A stretch of DNA of 64,000 bases. Source: Sphingomonas sp. JUb134 (GTDB taxonomy: Bacteria; Pseudomonadota; Alphaproteobacteria; Sphingomonadales; Sphingomonadaceae). The notes beneath the pieces were generated by a model. That model had not been told where the DNA came from and did not search any database. It saw nothing but the letters and a program-made list of their open reading frames with translations. Within the stretch, counting starts at the first letter, position 1, and each line of letters opens with the position of its first letter. The stretch spans positions 817,001 through 881,000 of the forward strand of contig NZ_SLYP02000001.1 in the NCBI RefSeq assembly GCF_004341505.2. Direction: 5' to 3'. Shown piece by piece: positions 35,807 to 44,311 of the stretch. A program made the translations under genes and the position numbers.

Positions 35807-36280
35807 ATGAGAACCAACTTCGACTTCGCGCCCTACAGGCGCTCCACGGTCGGCTTCGATCGCCTCTTCAACCTGCTCGAGGCAGGCGCGCGCGAGGACG
35901 ACGGCTATCCCCCCTTCGACATCCTCAAGGACGGCGAGGACAGCTACCGCATCACGCTGGCGGTCGCCGGCTTCCGCCCCGAGGACATCGAGGTGGTGGC
36001 GCAGCAGAACCTGCTCACCGTCACCGGCAAGCGCGCCGATGATGAGGGCAAGGGCGAGTATCTACATCGTGGCATCGCCGCCCGCGCCTTCGAGCGGCGC
36101 TTCCAGCTCGCCGACTTCATCGAAGCGGGCGACGCCACCTTCGAGAACGGCCTCCTCAGCATCGCGCTCAAGCGCGTGGTGCCCGAGGCGATGAAGCCGC
36201 GCCGGATCGAAATCGGTGGCGGCGCGGCCGCCCAGAATCGGATCGGCTCGGCGAAGGACAAGGTCAGCGAGGCCGCTTGA
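35807..36280 (+). CDS. Hsp20-family small heat-shock protein (IbpA-like)
   Basis: 157 residues from ATG 35807; the start is placed 8 bases after GGAGG and gives the family start MRTNFDFAPYRRSTVGFDRLFNLL. The alpha-crystallin domain spans about residues 35-130 (YRITLAVAGFRPEDIEVVAQQNLLTVTGKR, ENGLLSIALKR), and the C-terminal IEI motif is present for oligomer contacts. It binds unfolding proteins in the cytoplasm. A ROSE-like leader predicts translation on heating. Confidence 0.94.
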   Translation: MRTNFDFAPYRRSTVGFDRLFNLLEAGAREDDGYPPFDILKDGEDSYRITLAVAGFRPEDIEVVAQQNLLTVTGKRADDEGKGEYLHRGIAARAFERRFQLADFIEAGDATFENGLLSIALKRVVPEAMKPRRIEIGGGAAAQNRIGSAKDKVSEAA

Positions 36281-36376
36281 TCCTGCGCCGCGCCGGCCTG
36301 CCGGCGCCGCCCTCAAAACCCCCCGCTAGCGGCGTCCGGCAGGTTCTGCCCCTCTTCAGAGAGAAAGGAGATTGTC

Positions 36377-36898
36377 ATGGCTTTTCGTGATCTCATTCCC
36401 TGGAGCCGGCAGGAAAACCGGCTCCCCGTTCCGGTCAGCGCCGAGCGCGACCGCGACGACAACACCCATCCGCTGCTCTCGCTTCACCGCGAGGTGAACC
36501 GGCTGTTCGACGATGTCTTCCGCGGCTTCGGCGTGCCGTCGCTCGGCGGCTTCGACCGCGGGCATTCCTGGCCGAACCTGGAGCTCGCCGAGACCGACAA
36601 GGAAATCCGGGTCACAGCCGAACTTCCCGGCCTCGACGAGAAGGACGTCGAGATCACCGTCGAGGAAGGCGTGCTGACGCTGCGCGGCGAGAAGAAGTCC
36701 GAGGTCGAGGACAAGGACCGCGGCTATACCGAGCGCAGCTATGGACGCTTCGAGCGGCGCATCGGCCTGCCGAAGGGCGTCGATCGTGACAAGGCGGACG
36801 CCAGCTTCAAGAACGGCGTACTGACTGTCACCCTGCCGAAAACGGAGGCGGCGAACGAAAATATCCGCCGCATCCCGGTCAATGGCAAGGCGGCATGA
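36377..36898 (+). CDS. Second Hsp20-family chaperone
   Basis: 173 residues, a different subfamily from the first copy. Domain: NLELAETDKEIRVTAELPGLDEKDVEITVEEGVLTLRGEKK through SFKNGVLTVTLPK, with an IPV-type C-terminal motif. AAAGGAG lies just upstream of the ATG. It is 97 bases after the first hsp20 and its stop overlaps the start of the next gene, so the three are probably one transcript. Confidence 0.93.
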   Translation: MAFRDLIPWSRQENRLPVPVSAERDRDDNTHPLLSLHREVNRLFDDVFRGFGVPSLGGFDRGHSWPNLELAETDKEIRVTAELPGLDEKDVEITVEEGVLTLRGEKKSEVEDKDRGYTERSYGRFERRIGLPKGVDRDKADASFKNGVLTVTLPKTEAANENIRRIPVNGKAA

Positions 36899-37427
36899 CG
36901 GGCAGGCCCGGGACCTCGGTCCCGGGCCGAGCCTCCAACCGGTTGGGAGTCGGCGCGAGGCCAGGGCGCTCGCCGCCAACGACAATCGCCGGGCGGGCCC
37001 GAGCCATGCGAGCGCGTTGCCGCCCGATGCCGTGGCGATCGTCGAGCCCGTGCCGGTGGCGGTCAATCAGGCGGGCCGGGCGGGTGCGGGTGCCTGGCGG
37101 CTGCGTTTCGCAGAACGCTGGCGTCCGCGCGTCGATCCGCTGACCGGATGGACCGGCGGTGGCGATCCGCTCGCACAGATCGAGCTTCGCTTTCCCGACC
37201 GTGAAGCGGCCGAGCGCTATTGCCGGCGCGAAGGCGTGCCGTTCGAGCTGCGAGGCTCGCCGGCTTTGCGCAGTCCGGCGCAGCCTTGCTTGACCGGCGA
37301 AGCGCCGCCGCGACTGTGCTGCTGGCCCACGGGTCCGCATGCGCGATGCTGCAGCCAATATCCGATCGTAATGGCTCCGCAGCTCGATCACGCCATGCAG
37401 CAACCGGCAGTGGCTTCGGCAGGATAG
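36882..37427 (+). CDS. NDUFS4-like (complex I accessory subunit) protein
   Basis: 181 residues; the ATG lies 17 bases inside the end of the second hsp20. The recognisable core is WRLRFAERWRPRVDPLTGWTGGGDPLAQIELRFPDREAAERYCRREGVPFEL, the NDUFS4 domain of an electron-transport complex I subunit. The N-terminal 55 residues are low-complexity. The C-terminal 60 are unusual, with five cysteines (PCLTG, LCCWP, ARCCS). It sits in a stress gene run, not with nuo genes, so a stress-adapted accessory role is inferred. Confidence 0.75.
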   Translation: MARRHDGQARDLGPGPSLQPVGSRREARALAANDNRRAGPSHASALPPDAVAIVEPVPVAVNQAGRAGAGAWRLRFAERWRPRVDPLTGWTGGGDPLAQIELRFPDREAAERYCRREGVPFELRGSPALRSPAQPCLTGEAPPRLCCWPTGPHARCCSQYPIVMAPQLDHAMQQPAVASAG

Positions 37428-37526
37428 ATTTCGAACCGACACATCGACTTGGAAGGACGATCGTCGGGAGCGGCGCGAATGCCGCTCCCGCCACGATGCT
37501 CTTCTATGCGGCAATGGGACGTGGTC

Positions 37527-38159
37527 ATGCACGCGCCATCTGGCATGCTCTCCAGCTTCATTACCCTGCTCGTGACGATCGGCCCCATTGAGACGGCCGT
37601 GGTTTTCGCGGGTCTCACCTCCGGCATTCACCGCAGCGATCGGATCAGCCTTGCCGCGCGCTCGGTCCTGATAGCCGTCTCGGTCCTGCTGCTGTTCGCG
37701 CTTGCCGGCGGCATCGTCCTCTCGCTGCTGCACATCTCGTTGCCCGCGTTCCGCGTAGCGGGCGGCGCGCTTCTGTTCCTTCAGGCCCTGACGCTCACCT
37801 TCTCGAGTCCGGGGCTGTCGTCGATCAGCGAGGGTGAGCGCCGCGAGGCCGAACAGCCCGGCGATATCGCAGTGTTCCCCTTGGCATTTCCCTTGATCGC
37901 CGGGCCCGGCAGCCTGTCGGCAGCGGTGCTCGTCATGGGGCGCACGCAAAGCTTGGTGGAAGCCGGCGGCGTGCTGGGCATGATCGTCGTTTGTGCGCTG
38001 CTGACCTGGCTGGCGATGCTCGCGGCCGACCGCCTCGTGCGACTGCTCGGCAGCACCGGCGCCGACGTGGTGGGGCGCATTTCGGGTGTGCTGCTCGCCG
38101 GCCTGGCCATCCAGTTCATCTTCGACGGCCTCGCGGCCGCGCCGTTTCTCGTGCGTTGA
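37527..38159 (+). CDS. MarC-family inner-membrane protein
   Basis: 210 residues from ATG 37527; ATG 37506 and 37545 are also possible. Six membrane helices can be drawn (SSFITLLVTIGPIETAVVFAGL, SVLIAVSVLLLFALAGGIVLSLL, AGGALLFLQALTL and further). GERREAEQPGDIAVFPLAFPLIAGPGSL is the signature of the MarC/UPF0056 family. The function is unknown. It is 100 bases downstream of the NDUFS4-like gene in the same direction and may end the operon. Confidence 0.85.
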   Translation: MHAPSGMLSSFITLLVTIGPIETAVVFAGLTSGIHRSDRISLAARSVLIAVSVLLLFALAGGIVLSLLHISLPAFRVAGGALLFLQALTLTFSSPGLSSISEGERREAEQPGDIAVFPLAFPLIAGPGSLSAAVLVMGRTQSLVEAGGVLGMIVVCALLTWLAMLAADRLVRLLGSTGADVVGRISGVLLAGLAIQFIFDGLAAAPFLVR

Positions 38160-38189
38160 TCGGCCTGCGCGGCGCGCGACGCACGGCGA

Positions 38190-38549
38190 CTATTGCTGCT
38201 GATCCAGCGCATTCAGCACCCGGGTGATGACGCGCGCATTGGTCGCCGTCCTGGGAAGCTCGCGGCGGGCGAAACGGCGCAATTGCGCGACATCGCGTTG
38301 GGGCAGGCTGAGTTCGATCGGCGTCTCTCCCACCTTTTCGGGCGCAATTCCCTGCGCCTTCTTCCCGCATTCGAGGAAATAGCCGAGCAGCCGCTTCCGA
38401 TCGGCGAACGTCCAGCCCAGATCCGCAAGTTCTGCAGGCGAGAGCGAAAGCAGCGCCAGGGCGAACTCCATGATGTCGTCGAAGGCGAGCACGATGCGGA
38501 TTCTCCGCCCACCGCGCGACCGCCAGCGCTGCGCCAGGCTGCGTTTCAC
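38190..38549 (-). CDS. Hypothetical protein
   Basis: 119 residues if translation begins at GTG 38549; ATG 38469 would give a shorter form. The conserved-looking part is FDDIMEFALALLSLSPAELADLGWTFADRKRLLGYFLE followed by LSLPQRDVAQLRRFARRELPRT. All-helical, soluble, family not recognised. It is convergent with the MarC gene (30 bases). Confidence 0.5.
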   Translation of the reverse strand: MKRSLAQRWRSRGGRRIRIVLAFDDIMEFALALLSLSPAELADLGWTFADRKRLLGYFLECGKKAQGIAPEKVGETPIELSLPQRDVAQLRRFARRELPRTATNARVITRVLNALDQQQ

Positions 38550-38628
38550 GGCAGTGGCGCGATGCCGTCGACCGCGCGGGCCTCCATCGGGCCGTAGCCC
38601 TCCAGCTGAGCGATAAGGCCTCGCAGGG

Positions 38629-38865
38629 TCATTGCAGTTGCCGCATCGGATCCGGACCCTTGTCCAGTTCATGCATCGCCGTGAGAATCTCGTCGATCGA
38701 GACGGCACGTTTTGCGCCGGGCGGCTTGCGCAAGCCGGGCTGATCTCTCACCGCCGACCGGTCGGATGCCCAGGATGCGAGGATGGCGCGTTTCACCTCC
38801 GGCTCCAGACTGGGATGACGCGCAACATCGAAAGGGTGGAGAAAACGGGAAAACGGCTGCGACAT
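38629..38865 (-). CDS. Small hypothetical protein
   Basis: 78 residues, MSQPFSRFLHPFDVARHPSLEPEVKRAILASWASD, then KRAVSIDEILTAMHELDKG. Proteins with this start are common next to stress or porphyrin genes in sphingomonads as far as I remember, but no function is known. A GAAAGGAG ribosome site lies upstream of the ATG. It may be co-transcribed with the hypothetical gene at 38190-38549. Confidence 0.65.
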   Translation of the reverse strand: MSQPFSRFLHPFDVARHPSLEPEVKRAILASWASDRSAVRDQPGLRKPPGAKRAVSIDEILTAMHELDKGPDPMRQLQ

Positions 38866-39339
38866 ATCCTGGCTCCTTTCTCTATCGTCGCTCCTTTCTC
38901 GTTTGCGGACAGAGTTCCGCTTGTCGGAATTTTGGTGCGACGGGGCGGCGCGTCAAGACGGGGGCCGGACCCCAACCCCGCGGCAAGAGGCAGATTTCGC
39001 ATTCATTCGTGTCCTGTGCCGAATCTTCGTTCCACGCTCGGGATAATCTCGCGCCCTTGGCGTGCAGCCTGTTGTCTTCCAACCCCCAAGACCGTCACTC
39101 CACGCTTTTGCATTCGGCGGTTAGCCGCCGGTATCCGGTTCTGAGTTCCTGACGGTGCGCGAACGGCTTGCGTATCGTCTTCAGAATATTAGTCTGATCG
39201 CGCGCCACGAGGGTGGCGCCGAGGCGTGAGAACCTCGCTTGAGAGTAGAGACCCGCAATCCCTTCGGCCGGGTGGCCGACGCGCATGTCCAGGCCGCTTG
39301 CGGCTAAAGGCGCCGGCGCATGTCTCAAGCATGTTCTCA
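38866..39339. other. Gene-poor end of the island before IS110a
   Basis: No supported gene. A minus-strand ORF of 82 codons (39095-39343, ending TAECKSVE) has fairly protein-like composition and may be the tail of a gene cut by IS110a, but it has no recognised family. No repeat of the tRNA-Leu 3' end is seen here. Confidence 0.35.
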
Positions 39340-40890
39340 ACACTCTCTAGCTGAGGTCCCCTCGTCTGGGGGCAACGCTGGCGACAACTACTTCATCATG
39401 GTTCGCCTGTTCTGGCAACGTCCTTGTGGTCGGTGTCGATCAACCCGGGGTGCAACAGTCTCTCCGGGGTCATGCGACGGCTGTGGTGAGGCAGCCTTGT
39501 CACGGTCGCATGCCGCAAGGGGGTGGATTCGTATCGAAGGGTGGCGCTTCAACAACCGTAGCTCGGGGTCATCGCTGCCCCAAAGTTGAAAGCGAAGTCG
39601 CCGGTCCCTCCGCCTCCCGGGAGGATCGTACCGTCCATCGGACGGATGGGGTGAATAGGTGGGGTCAGACGTGCGCGGCCTGCATCATCTGGCGATGCGG
39701 CTCGACCGTCTCTGTCTTGAACTGGAAGTGGGTGCCGTCGCGCCACATGCCGAACAGGATGATGGCCAGCTTGCGCGCGACCGCGATCCGCGCCTTGTTG
39801 AAGCCGATCTTCTTGGCAAGCCGCAGACCCCAGTCCTTCAAGGATGAGAACGTCTTGGTCGCCGACAGCATCACGGTGGCGGCGGTGACGAGGTGGGTGC
39901 GCGTCAGCCGGTTGCCCATCTTGCTGATCCGCCCATGCACCAAGCTCTCGCCCGACTGGTAGACGCGCGGGGTCAGCCCGAGATAGGCGGCGACGTCGTC
40001 GGCGCGGCGGAAGCGGCTCGGCTCCTCGATCGCGGTGAAGAACGACAGGGCGGTGATGGCGCCGATGCCGGGCACCGCCATGAAGCGCCGGCAGATCGGG
40101 TTGGCGGCGGCCAGCGCCTCCAGCTCGGCCTCGATCCGGTCGGCATCGGCTTGGAGCCGCTCGCACAGGTCGAGCACCGGCACGATGCGCGGGCGCATGT
40201 TGATGCCGTCGCGGTCCTGGATCTGCAGCAGCTGCTCGACGACGCGGGTGCGGTAGGTGGCGGCCGACTTGGCACCGGCCTCGACCTGGCCTCCATAGAC
40301 GCGCAGCAGCCCGCGGATCATGTTCTCGTTGGCGACGCGCTGCTGCACCAGGCGATGACGCATGATGAGCTGGGCGCGCACCTCGTAGCAAGCCGCAGTC
40401 TTGACGTAGACCTCGGTCAGATAGTCGCGCCCGGTGCGGGTGATCTCGGCGATGCCGCGCGCGTCGTTGGTGTCGGTCTTGTTGCGCTTCAAGGACAGCA
40501 CGCGGTGCACCTGAAGCGCATCCATTACCGCCACCTGATAGCCGAGCCGGCGCAGGCCGCCCGACAGGTGCACCGACATGGCGCCCGTCTCCATGCCGAC
40601 CGCCGCCACGTTGGAGGTGAAGTTCTTCGCCAGATAGCGTCCGATCTCGGTCGGGTGCGTCTTCATGGCGCACTGGTGGACGACCTTCCCGTCGCCATCG
40701 AGCACGCACACCGCGGTCGACTTCATACCCACATCGAGGCCGACCCAGACACGGCCCCGCGCCGGGTCCGCCTCCGCCGCCGCCCGCACCGCCAGGATCT
40801 CGGGGTTGCTGATCTTCTTGGTCATCGTGGCTCTCCTCTCACGACGCCATCGTGCACCCCCCGGACAGAGAAGACCTCAGCTAAACCACA
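39340..40890 (-). mobile_element. IS110-family element IS110a (IS1111-like ends)
   Basis: TAGCTGAGGTC at 39348-39358 is inverted at 40873-40883, giving subterminal inverted repeats around a 386-codon transposase. About 58 bases lie between the repeat and the transposase start and about 300 between its stop and the other repeat. The long 3' non-coding part is where IS1111-type elements carry their guide RNA. Exact ends are approximate; no target duplication is expected. Confidence 0.75.
39665..40825 (-). CDS. IS110-family transposase (IS110a)
   Basis: 386 residues. The N-terminal DEDD (RuvC-like) domain includes VWVGLDVGMKSTAVCVLD, METGAMSVHL and KTDTNDARGIAEI. The C-terminal transposase-20 domain includes FMAVPGIGAITALSFFTAIEEPSRFRRADDVAAYLGLTPRVYQSGE. 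It appears complete. IS110 enzymes insert DNA with an RNA guide and make no target duplication. It lies directly ahead of the ECF sigma operon on the opposite strand. Confidence 0.93.
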   Translation of the reverse strand: MTKKISNPEILAVRAAAEADPARGRVWVGLDVGMKSTAVCVLDGDGKVVHQCAMKTHPTEIGRYLAKNFTSNVAAVGMETGAMSVHLSGGLRRLGYQVAVMDALQVHRVLSLKRNKTDTNDARGIAEITRTGRDYLTEVYVKTAACYEVRAQLIMRHRLVQQRVANENMIRGLLRVYGGQVEAGAKSAATYRTRVVEQLLQIQDRDGINMRPRIVPVLDLCERLQADADRIEAELEALAAANPICRRFMAVPGIGAITALSFFTAIEEPSRFRRADDVAAYLGLTPRVYQSGESLVHGRISKMGNRLTRTHLVTAATVMLSATKTFSSLKDWGLRLAKKIGFNKARIAVARKLAIILFGMWRDGTHFQFKTETVEPHRQMMQAAHV

Positions 40891-41008
40891 ACCGGCTTTC
40901 GCCCCGAGCGCTCACGATTGTGGGTCAGACGGGCATGGTCGACAGGTTCAGCGCTAGCGCGCAGGTTTGCAAGGAAGCGGTCGCGTCCGGCCAGGAACGG
41001 CGGCGCGG

Positions 41009-41584
41009 ATGATCGGCAGCTTCCTCAAGCCCGCCACCGTTCCCCGGCTGTGCGAGGATGATCCGCTGCCGCCGGAGGACCGCGTCGTCCGCGCCTCTCT
41101 GGCTTTGGACGATCTCTATCGTGTCCATGGACCGCGGCTGCTGCGCTATTTCTCCCGTCGTGCCGACCGGCAGGATGCCGGCGACCTCGTGCACGAGAGT
41201 TTCGTCCGTTTCGCGAACTCCGATGCCTGCCGTGAGCAGACCATCGAATGCCCCGAGGCCTATCTCAACCAGATCGCCACGAACCTGCTGCGCGACCGCG
41301 CCAAGTCTGCTGTGCAGCGATCGCTCGCAAGCCATGTCGCGGCGGACGACGTTCCCCTGGCCGGCCCCGATCTGGTCGCGGCCCTCGAAGCGCGGGACAA
41401 GCTCAACCGGCTGCAGACCGCGTTGATGCGCCTGAAGCCGAAGACCCGCGAGATATTCCTCGCCCACCGCCTCGACGGATTGAGCTACAAGCAGATCGCG
41501 GAGCGATCCGGCTTGAGCGTAAAGGGCGTCGAGTGGCACATGACGAAGGCAATTGATCATCTCGATCGAGTCCTGAGACGCTGA
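41009..41584 (+). CDS. ECF sigma factor, FecI-type
   Basis: 191 residues from ATG 41009; an upstream TTG at 40967 is less likely. Region 2 is LLRYFSRRADRQDAGDLVHESFVRFAN and region 4 is LKPKTREIFLAHRLDGLSYKQIAERSGLSVKGVEWHMTKAIDHLDRVL, the FecI pattern. The stop overlaps the start of the FecR gene (TGATG). With FecR and the receptor just downstream it would form a cell-surface signalling unit that turns on receptor transcription. The receptor is broken here, so signal input is probably lost. Confidence 0.92.
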   Translation: MIGSFLKPATVPRLCEDDPLPPEDRVVRASLALDDLYRVHGPRLLRYFSRRADRQDAGDLVHESFVRFANSDACREQTIECPEAYLNQIATNLLRDRAKSAVQRSLASHVAADDVPLAGPDLVAALEARDKLNRLQTALMRLKPKTREIFLAHRLDGLSYKQIAERSGLSVKGVEWHMTKAIDHLDRVLRR

Positions 41585-42567
41585 TGGAGCAGCGAAGGAT
41601 GGACCCCGGTGCGCCTGAGGCGGCGCGTGAGCAGGCGATTGCCTGGCTCGCCCGCCTGCGTGCGGGGCCGTCAGACCGGGACATCGCGGACTTCGAGACG
41701 TGGTACGCTGCTGATCCGCTGCACGCCGATACCTATGATGCGTTGCTCGGCAGCTGGGACGACACCGCGCTCGCATCGCGAACGCCCCTCGCACAGCAGC
41801 CGCGGCTCGCCGTAAGCCCGTCTCGGTGGAAGGCGGCGGCCGCAGTGGCTGCCGTTTTGCTACTGCTCGTTGCAGGCAGCCTCGTTCTCACCGGCACCGT
41901 CCGGCGCGACGTCGCACCCCAATCCATGCTGGCGAGCAGGGTCGGCGAGATCCGCACCTTCACCCTCGAAGACGGTTCGCGCGTCACGCTCGATACGAAC
42001 AGTGTGGTGCGGGTGCGCTTCGATGGAGAACAGCGCCGCCTTCAGCTCGAACGGGGCCGTGCGCGTTTCGAAGTCGCGCATGATACGCGGCGGCCTTTCG
42101 TGGTGGCTGCCGGGTCGGGCGAAGTGGTGGCGCACGGAACCGTGTTCGACGTCGACCTGCGGCAATCGAAGACCCTGGTGGTGTTGCTGCAGGGCTCGGT
42201 CGAGGTTCTCCGGCCCGCCGGTGCCGGTATGCCGACGACGTCGACAATGCTGAGACCGGGCCAGCAGCTCGCTCTCAGCGGAGGCCGGGCCACCGCCGCG
42301 CCGATCGCGATCAAGGTCCCGGAAACGCGCTGGCCCTCGGGCATGCTGTCCTTCGAGGACGCGCCGCTCGCGGATGTGGTGGCCTCGGCGAACCGGTACA
42401 GCCAGACCCAGATCGTGCTTCGTGATCCTGCGGGCGGTGAGCGCCGCTTCACCGGCACCTTCAAGGCCGGGGAACCGGCACAGCTCGCCGAAATGATCGG
42501 TTCGATGTTCGATCTGAGCGTCGAGCGCGACCAGCGCGACAATCTCGTTCTCGCGCCGGGCAAATAA
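41584..42567 (+). CDS. FecR-type anti-sigma regulator
   Basis: 327 residues. The cytoplasmic N-terminal part (AREQAIAWLARLRAGPSDRDIADFETWYAADPLHADTYDAL) binds the sigma factor; one membrane helix (AAAVAAVLLLLVAGSLVLTG) follows; the periplasmic FecR domain runs through LEDGSRVTLDTNSVVRV to HGTVFDVDL, and a C-terminal DUF4974-like part (LSFEDAPLADVVASANRYS) contacts the receptor's signalling domain. It overlaps the sigma gene and precedes the receptor by 81 bases. Confidence 0.92.
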   Translation: MEQRRMDPGAPEAAREQAIAWLARLRAGPSDRDIADFETWYAADPLHADTYDALLGSWDDTALASRTPLAQQPRLAVSPSRWKAAAAVAAVLLLLVAGSLVLTGTVRRDVAPQSMLASRVGEIRTFTLEDGSRVTLDTNSVVRVRFDGEQRRLQLERGRARFEVAHDTRRPFVVAAGSGEVVAHGTVFDVDLRQSKTLVVLLQGSVEVLRPAGAGMPTTSTMLRPGQQLALSGGRATAAPIAIKVPETRWPSGMLSFEDAPLADVVASANRYSQTQIVLRDPAGGERRFTGTFKAGEPAQLAEMIGSMFDLSVERDQRDNLVLAPGK

Positions 42568-42648
42568 TTTCCCAGGGAAACCGTACTCAGTCGCGTCGAA
42601 GTCCCCCAAGCAGCGCCACGCAGGCGCGTGCAAAGGGGGAAGACACGA

Positions 42649-43306
42649 ATGTCGATTGTTCCGAAGGTCGCGCTTGCTCTATCCATTTCCGTCGCGGCCC
42701 TGTCTGCGCCCCTGGCTCCCGCAGCCGCCGCCCAGGAGCAACGCCAGAGCTACGATCTACCCGCCCAGCCGCTTGCCCAGTCGCTCCGCGAGGTCTCGAT
42801 GCGGTCGGGGCGCAGCATTGCCGCTCCCGCAGACCTGCTTCGCGGCAGGATCGCACCGGCCGTTCGCGGCAGCTATACCCCGCCCGAAGTCATCGAAACG
42901 CTCCTTGCGGGTTCGGGGCTCATCGCACGGCGGGTGGGTGATGGCCTGCTGATTGAGCGCATCCAGTCGAGCGACGGCGGCTCGGGAGGTCAGGGAGCGC
43001 CTTCGGACGAGATCATCGTCACCGGCACCCGCATCCGCGGCGCCACCCCGGTCGGCTCGAACCTGGTGACGCTCGACCGCAAGGACATCGACCGCAGCGG
43101 CTATGCGACAACCCAGCAGATCCTTGCCGCCTTGCCCCAGAACTTTGCCGGCGGCGCGAACGAGGGCACGGTCGGCTTCTCGGTGCGCAACAACAGCAGC
43201 ACCAATTTCGGCTTCGGCTCCGGCATCAACCTGCGCGGGCTCGGCACGACCTCGACGCTGACGCTGGTCGACGGCAACCGCCCGCCGCTCGGCGGCGGCG
43301 CGGGCA
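42649..43306 (+). pseudogene. TonB-dependent transducer, N-terminal part (cut by inversion)
   Basis: 219 residues remain from ATG 42649. Signal peptide (ALALSISVAALSAPLAPAAAAQ), STN signalling domain (YDLPAQPLAQSLREVSMRSG to GLLIERIQ), TonB box DEIIVTGTRI, and the beginning of the plug up to LVDGNRPPLGGGAG. At 43305-43306 the frame passes without a stop into the C-terminal part of an IS110b transposase. The missing plug and barrel lie at 48838-49612 on the other strand. Reversing the segment 43307-49612 joins them in frame. Confidence 0.88.
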
Positions 43307-43758
43307 ACGGCCGCATCTCCAAGTGCGGAGATCGTCTCACCCGCAAGCTGCTGTTCGAAGCGGCCAATGTCATGCTGTCGCGGACCTCGCAGGCGTCGGC
43401 GCTGAAGGACTGGGCTGCCGCCATCGGCCGGAGATCGGGCTTCTGGAAGGCGCGCGTTGCGCTGGCCCGCAAGCTGGCGGTGATCCTGCACCGGATGTGG
43501 ATCGACGGGCGAGGCTTTGACCCAAAGGTGACTGCCATGGCCTGATATCTGCTTTCCGAGCTGCCGCCCCGCCAGGGTGCGGCCACGGCCATCTCGTGAC
43601 CCGCTTCGTGACCATCTGGAACACGGGAACCACATCGAGAGGCCGGCGATCTGGCGCCATGCTGAGGCTGGACCCGTCCTGACCTCGAAGACGACAACGA
43701 TGCGCAAAAGAAGATCGACTACGAGCACCTTGGCAAACGGCTTGACCGATTAGACGAT
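43307..43758 (+). pseudogene. IS110b copy 1, C-terminal part and 3' non-coding end
   Basis: Encodes the last 77 or so residues of the IS110b transposase (GRISKCGDRLTRKLLFEAAN to the stop at 43545), then the 213-base 3' non-coding end. It matches the intact copy at 53881-55186 (reverse strand) base for base as far as compared. The transposase N-terminal part is at 49613-50466. The non-coding end is a candidate guide-RNA region. Confidence 0.85.
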
Positions 43759-44077
43759 AAACGGGTGGAACGGATCTGGCGACGCGAGGGGCTGAAGGTG
43801 CCGCAGCGCCAGCCCAAACGAGGCCGGTTATGGCTGAACGATGGCTCGTGCATCCGGTTACGGCCGGAGTATCCGGGGCATGTCTGGGCTTACGACTTCG
43901 TCGAGGAACGCACCCATGACGGACGCAAGTTCCGCATTCTGACCATCATCGATGAGGCGAGCAGGGAGTGCCTGGCACTCGTCGTCGCGCGCCAGCTCAA
44001 ACACGAAGACGTACTGGCAGCGCTGGCCGAGCTGTTCATCGAGCGGGGTCCGCCCGCGCATATCAGGTCGGACAACG
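43759..44077 (+). pseudogene. IS3a orfB, middle fragment
   Basis: KRVERIWRREGLKVPQRQ through the integrase-core part AYDFVEERTHDG and LTIIDEASRECLALVV to HIRSDN. The two Asp residues of the DDE triad are in this piece (AYD and RSD). It is bounded on the left by IS110b and on the right by IS110c, so IS3a orfB is in three pieces. Confidence 0.88.
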
Positions 44078-44311
44078 TCCTGGGTCACGAAGGAAAGCGA
44101 GATTTGGTCAACAGATCTCTATGCGCCGACATTGAGCGGCGAGGCATGCATTCTGAGCCAGATGGCTTCCACCGTCAACGGGATCGCTCCCTGCCATAGC
44201 AAACACAGGATCCAGCGGCGCCGAAGCGGCCGTGGTCCTCACCGTCCTTAGAACGAGATACGCACCCAGGTGGAAGGCCCGAACATTATCTACAGGGTCG
44301 CTTTCGCGCCC

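Noticed and set aside
39095..39343. 82-codon minus-strand ORF ending TAECKSVE
   Set aside because: Moderately protein-like but no family, no ribosome site and it starts inside the IS110a end; mentioned only as a possible remnant.
42628..43545. A receptor-transposase fusion protein (and the mirror fusion at 48801-50402)
   Set aside because: Both are open frames, but each is a chance product of the inversion; reversing it gives two ordinary genes.
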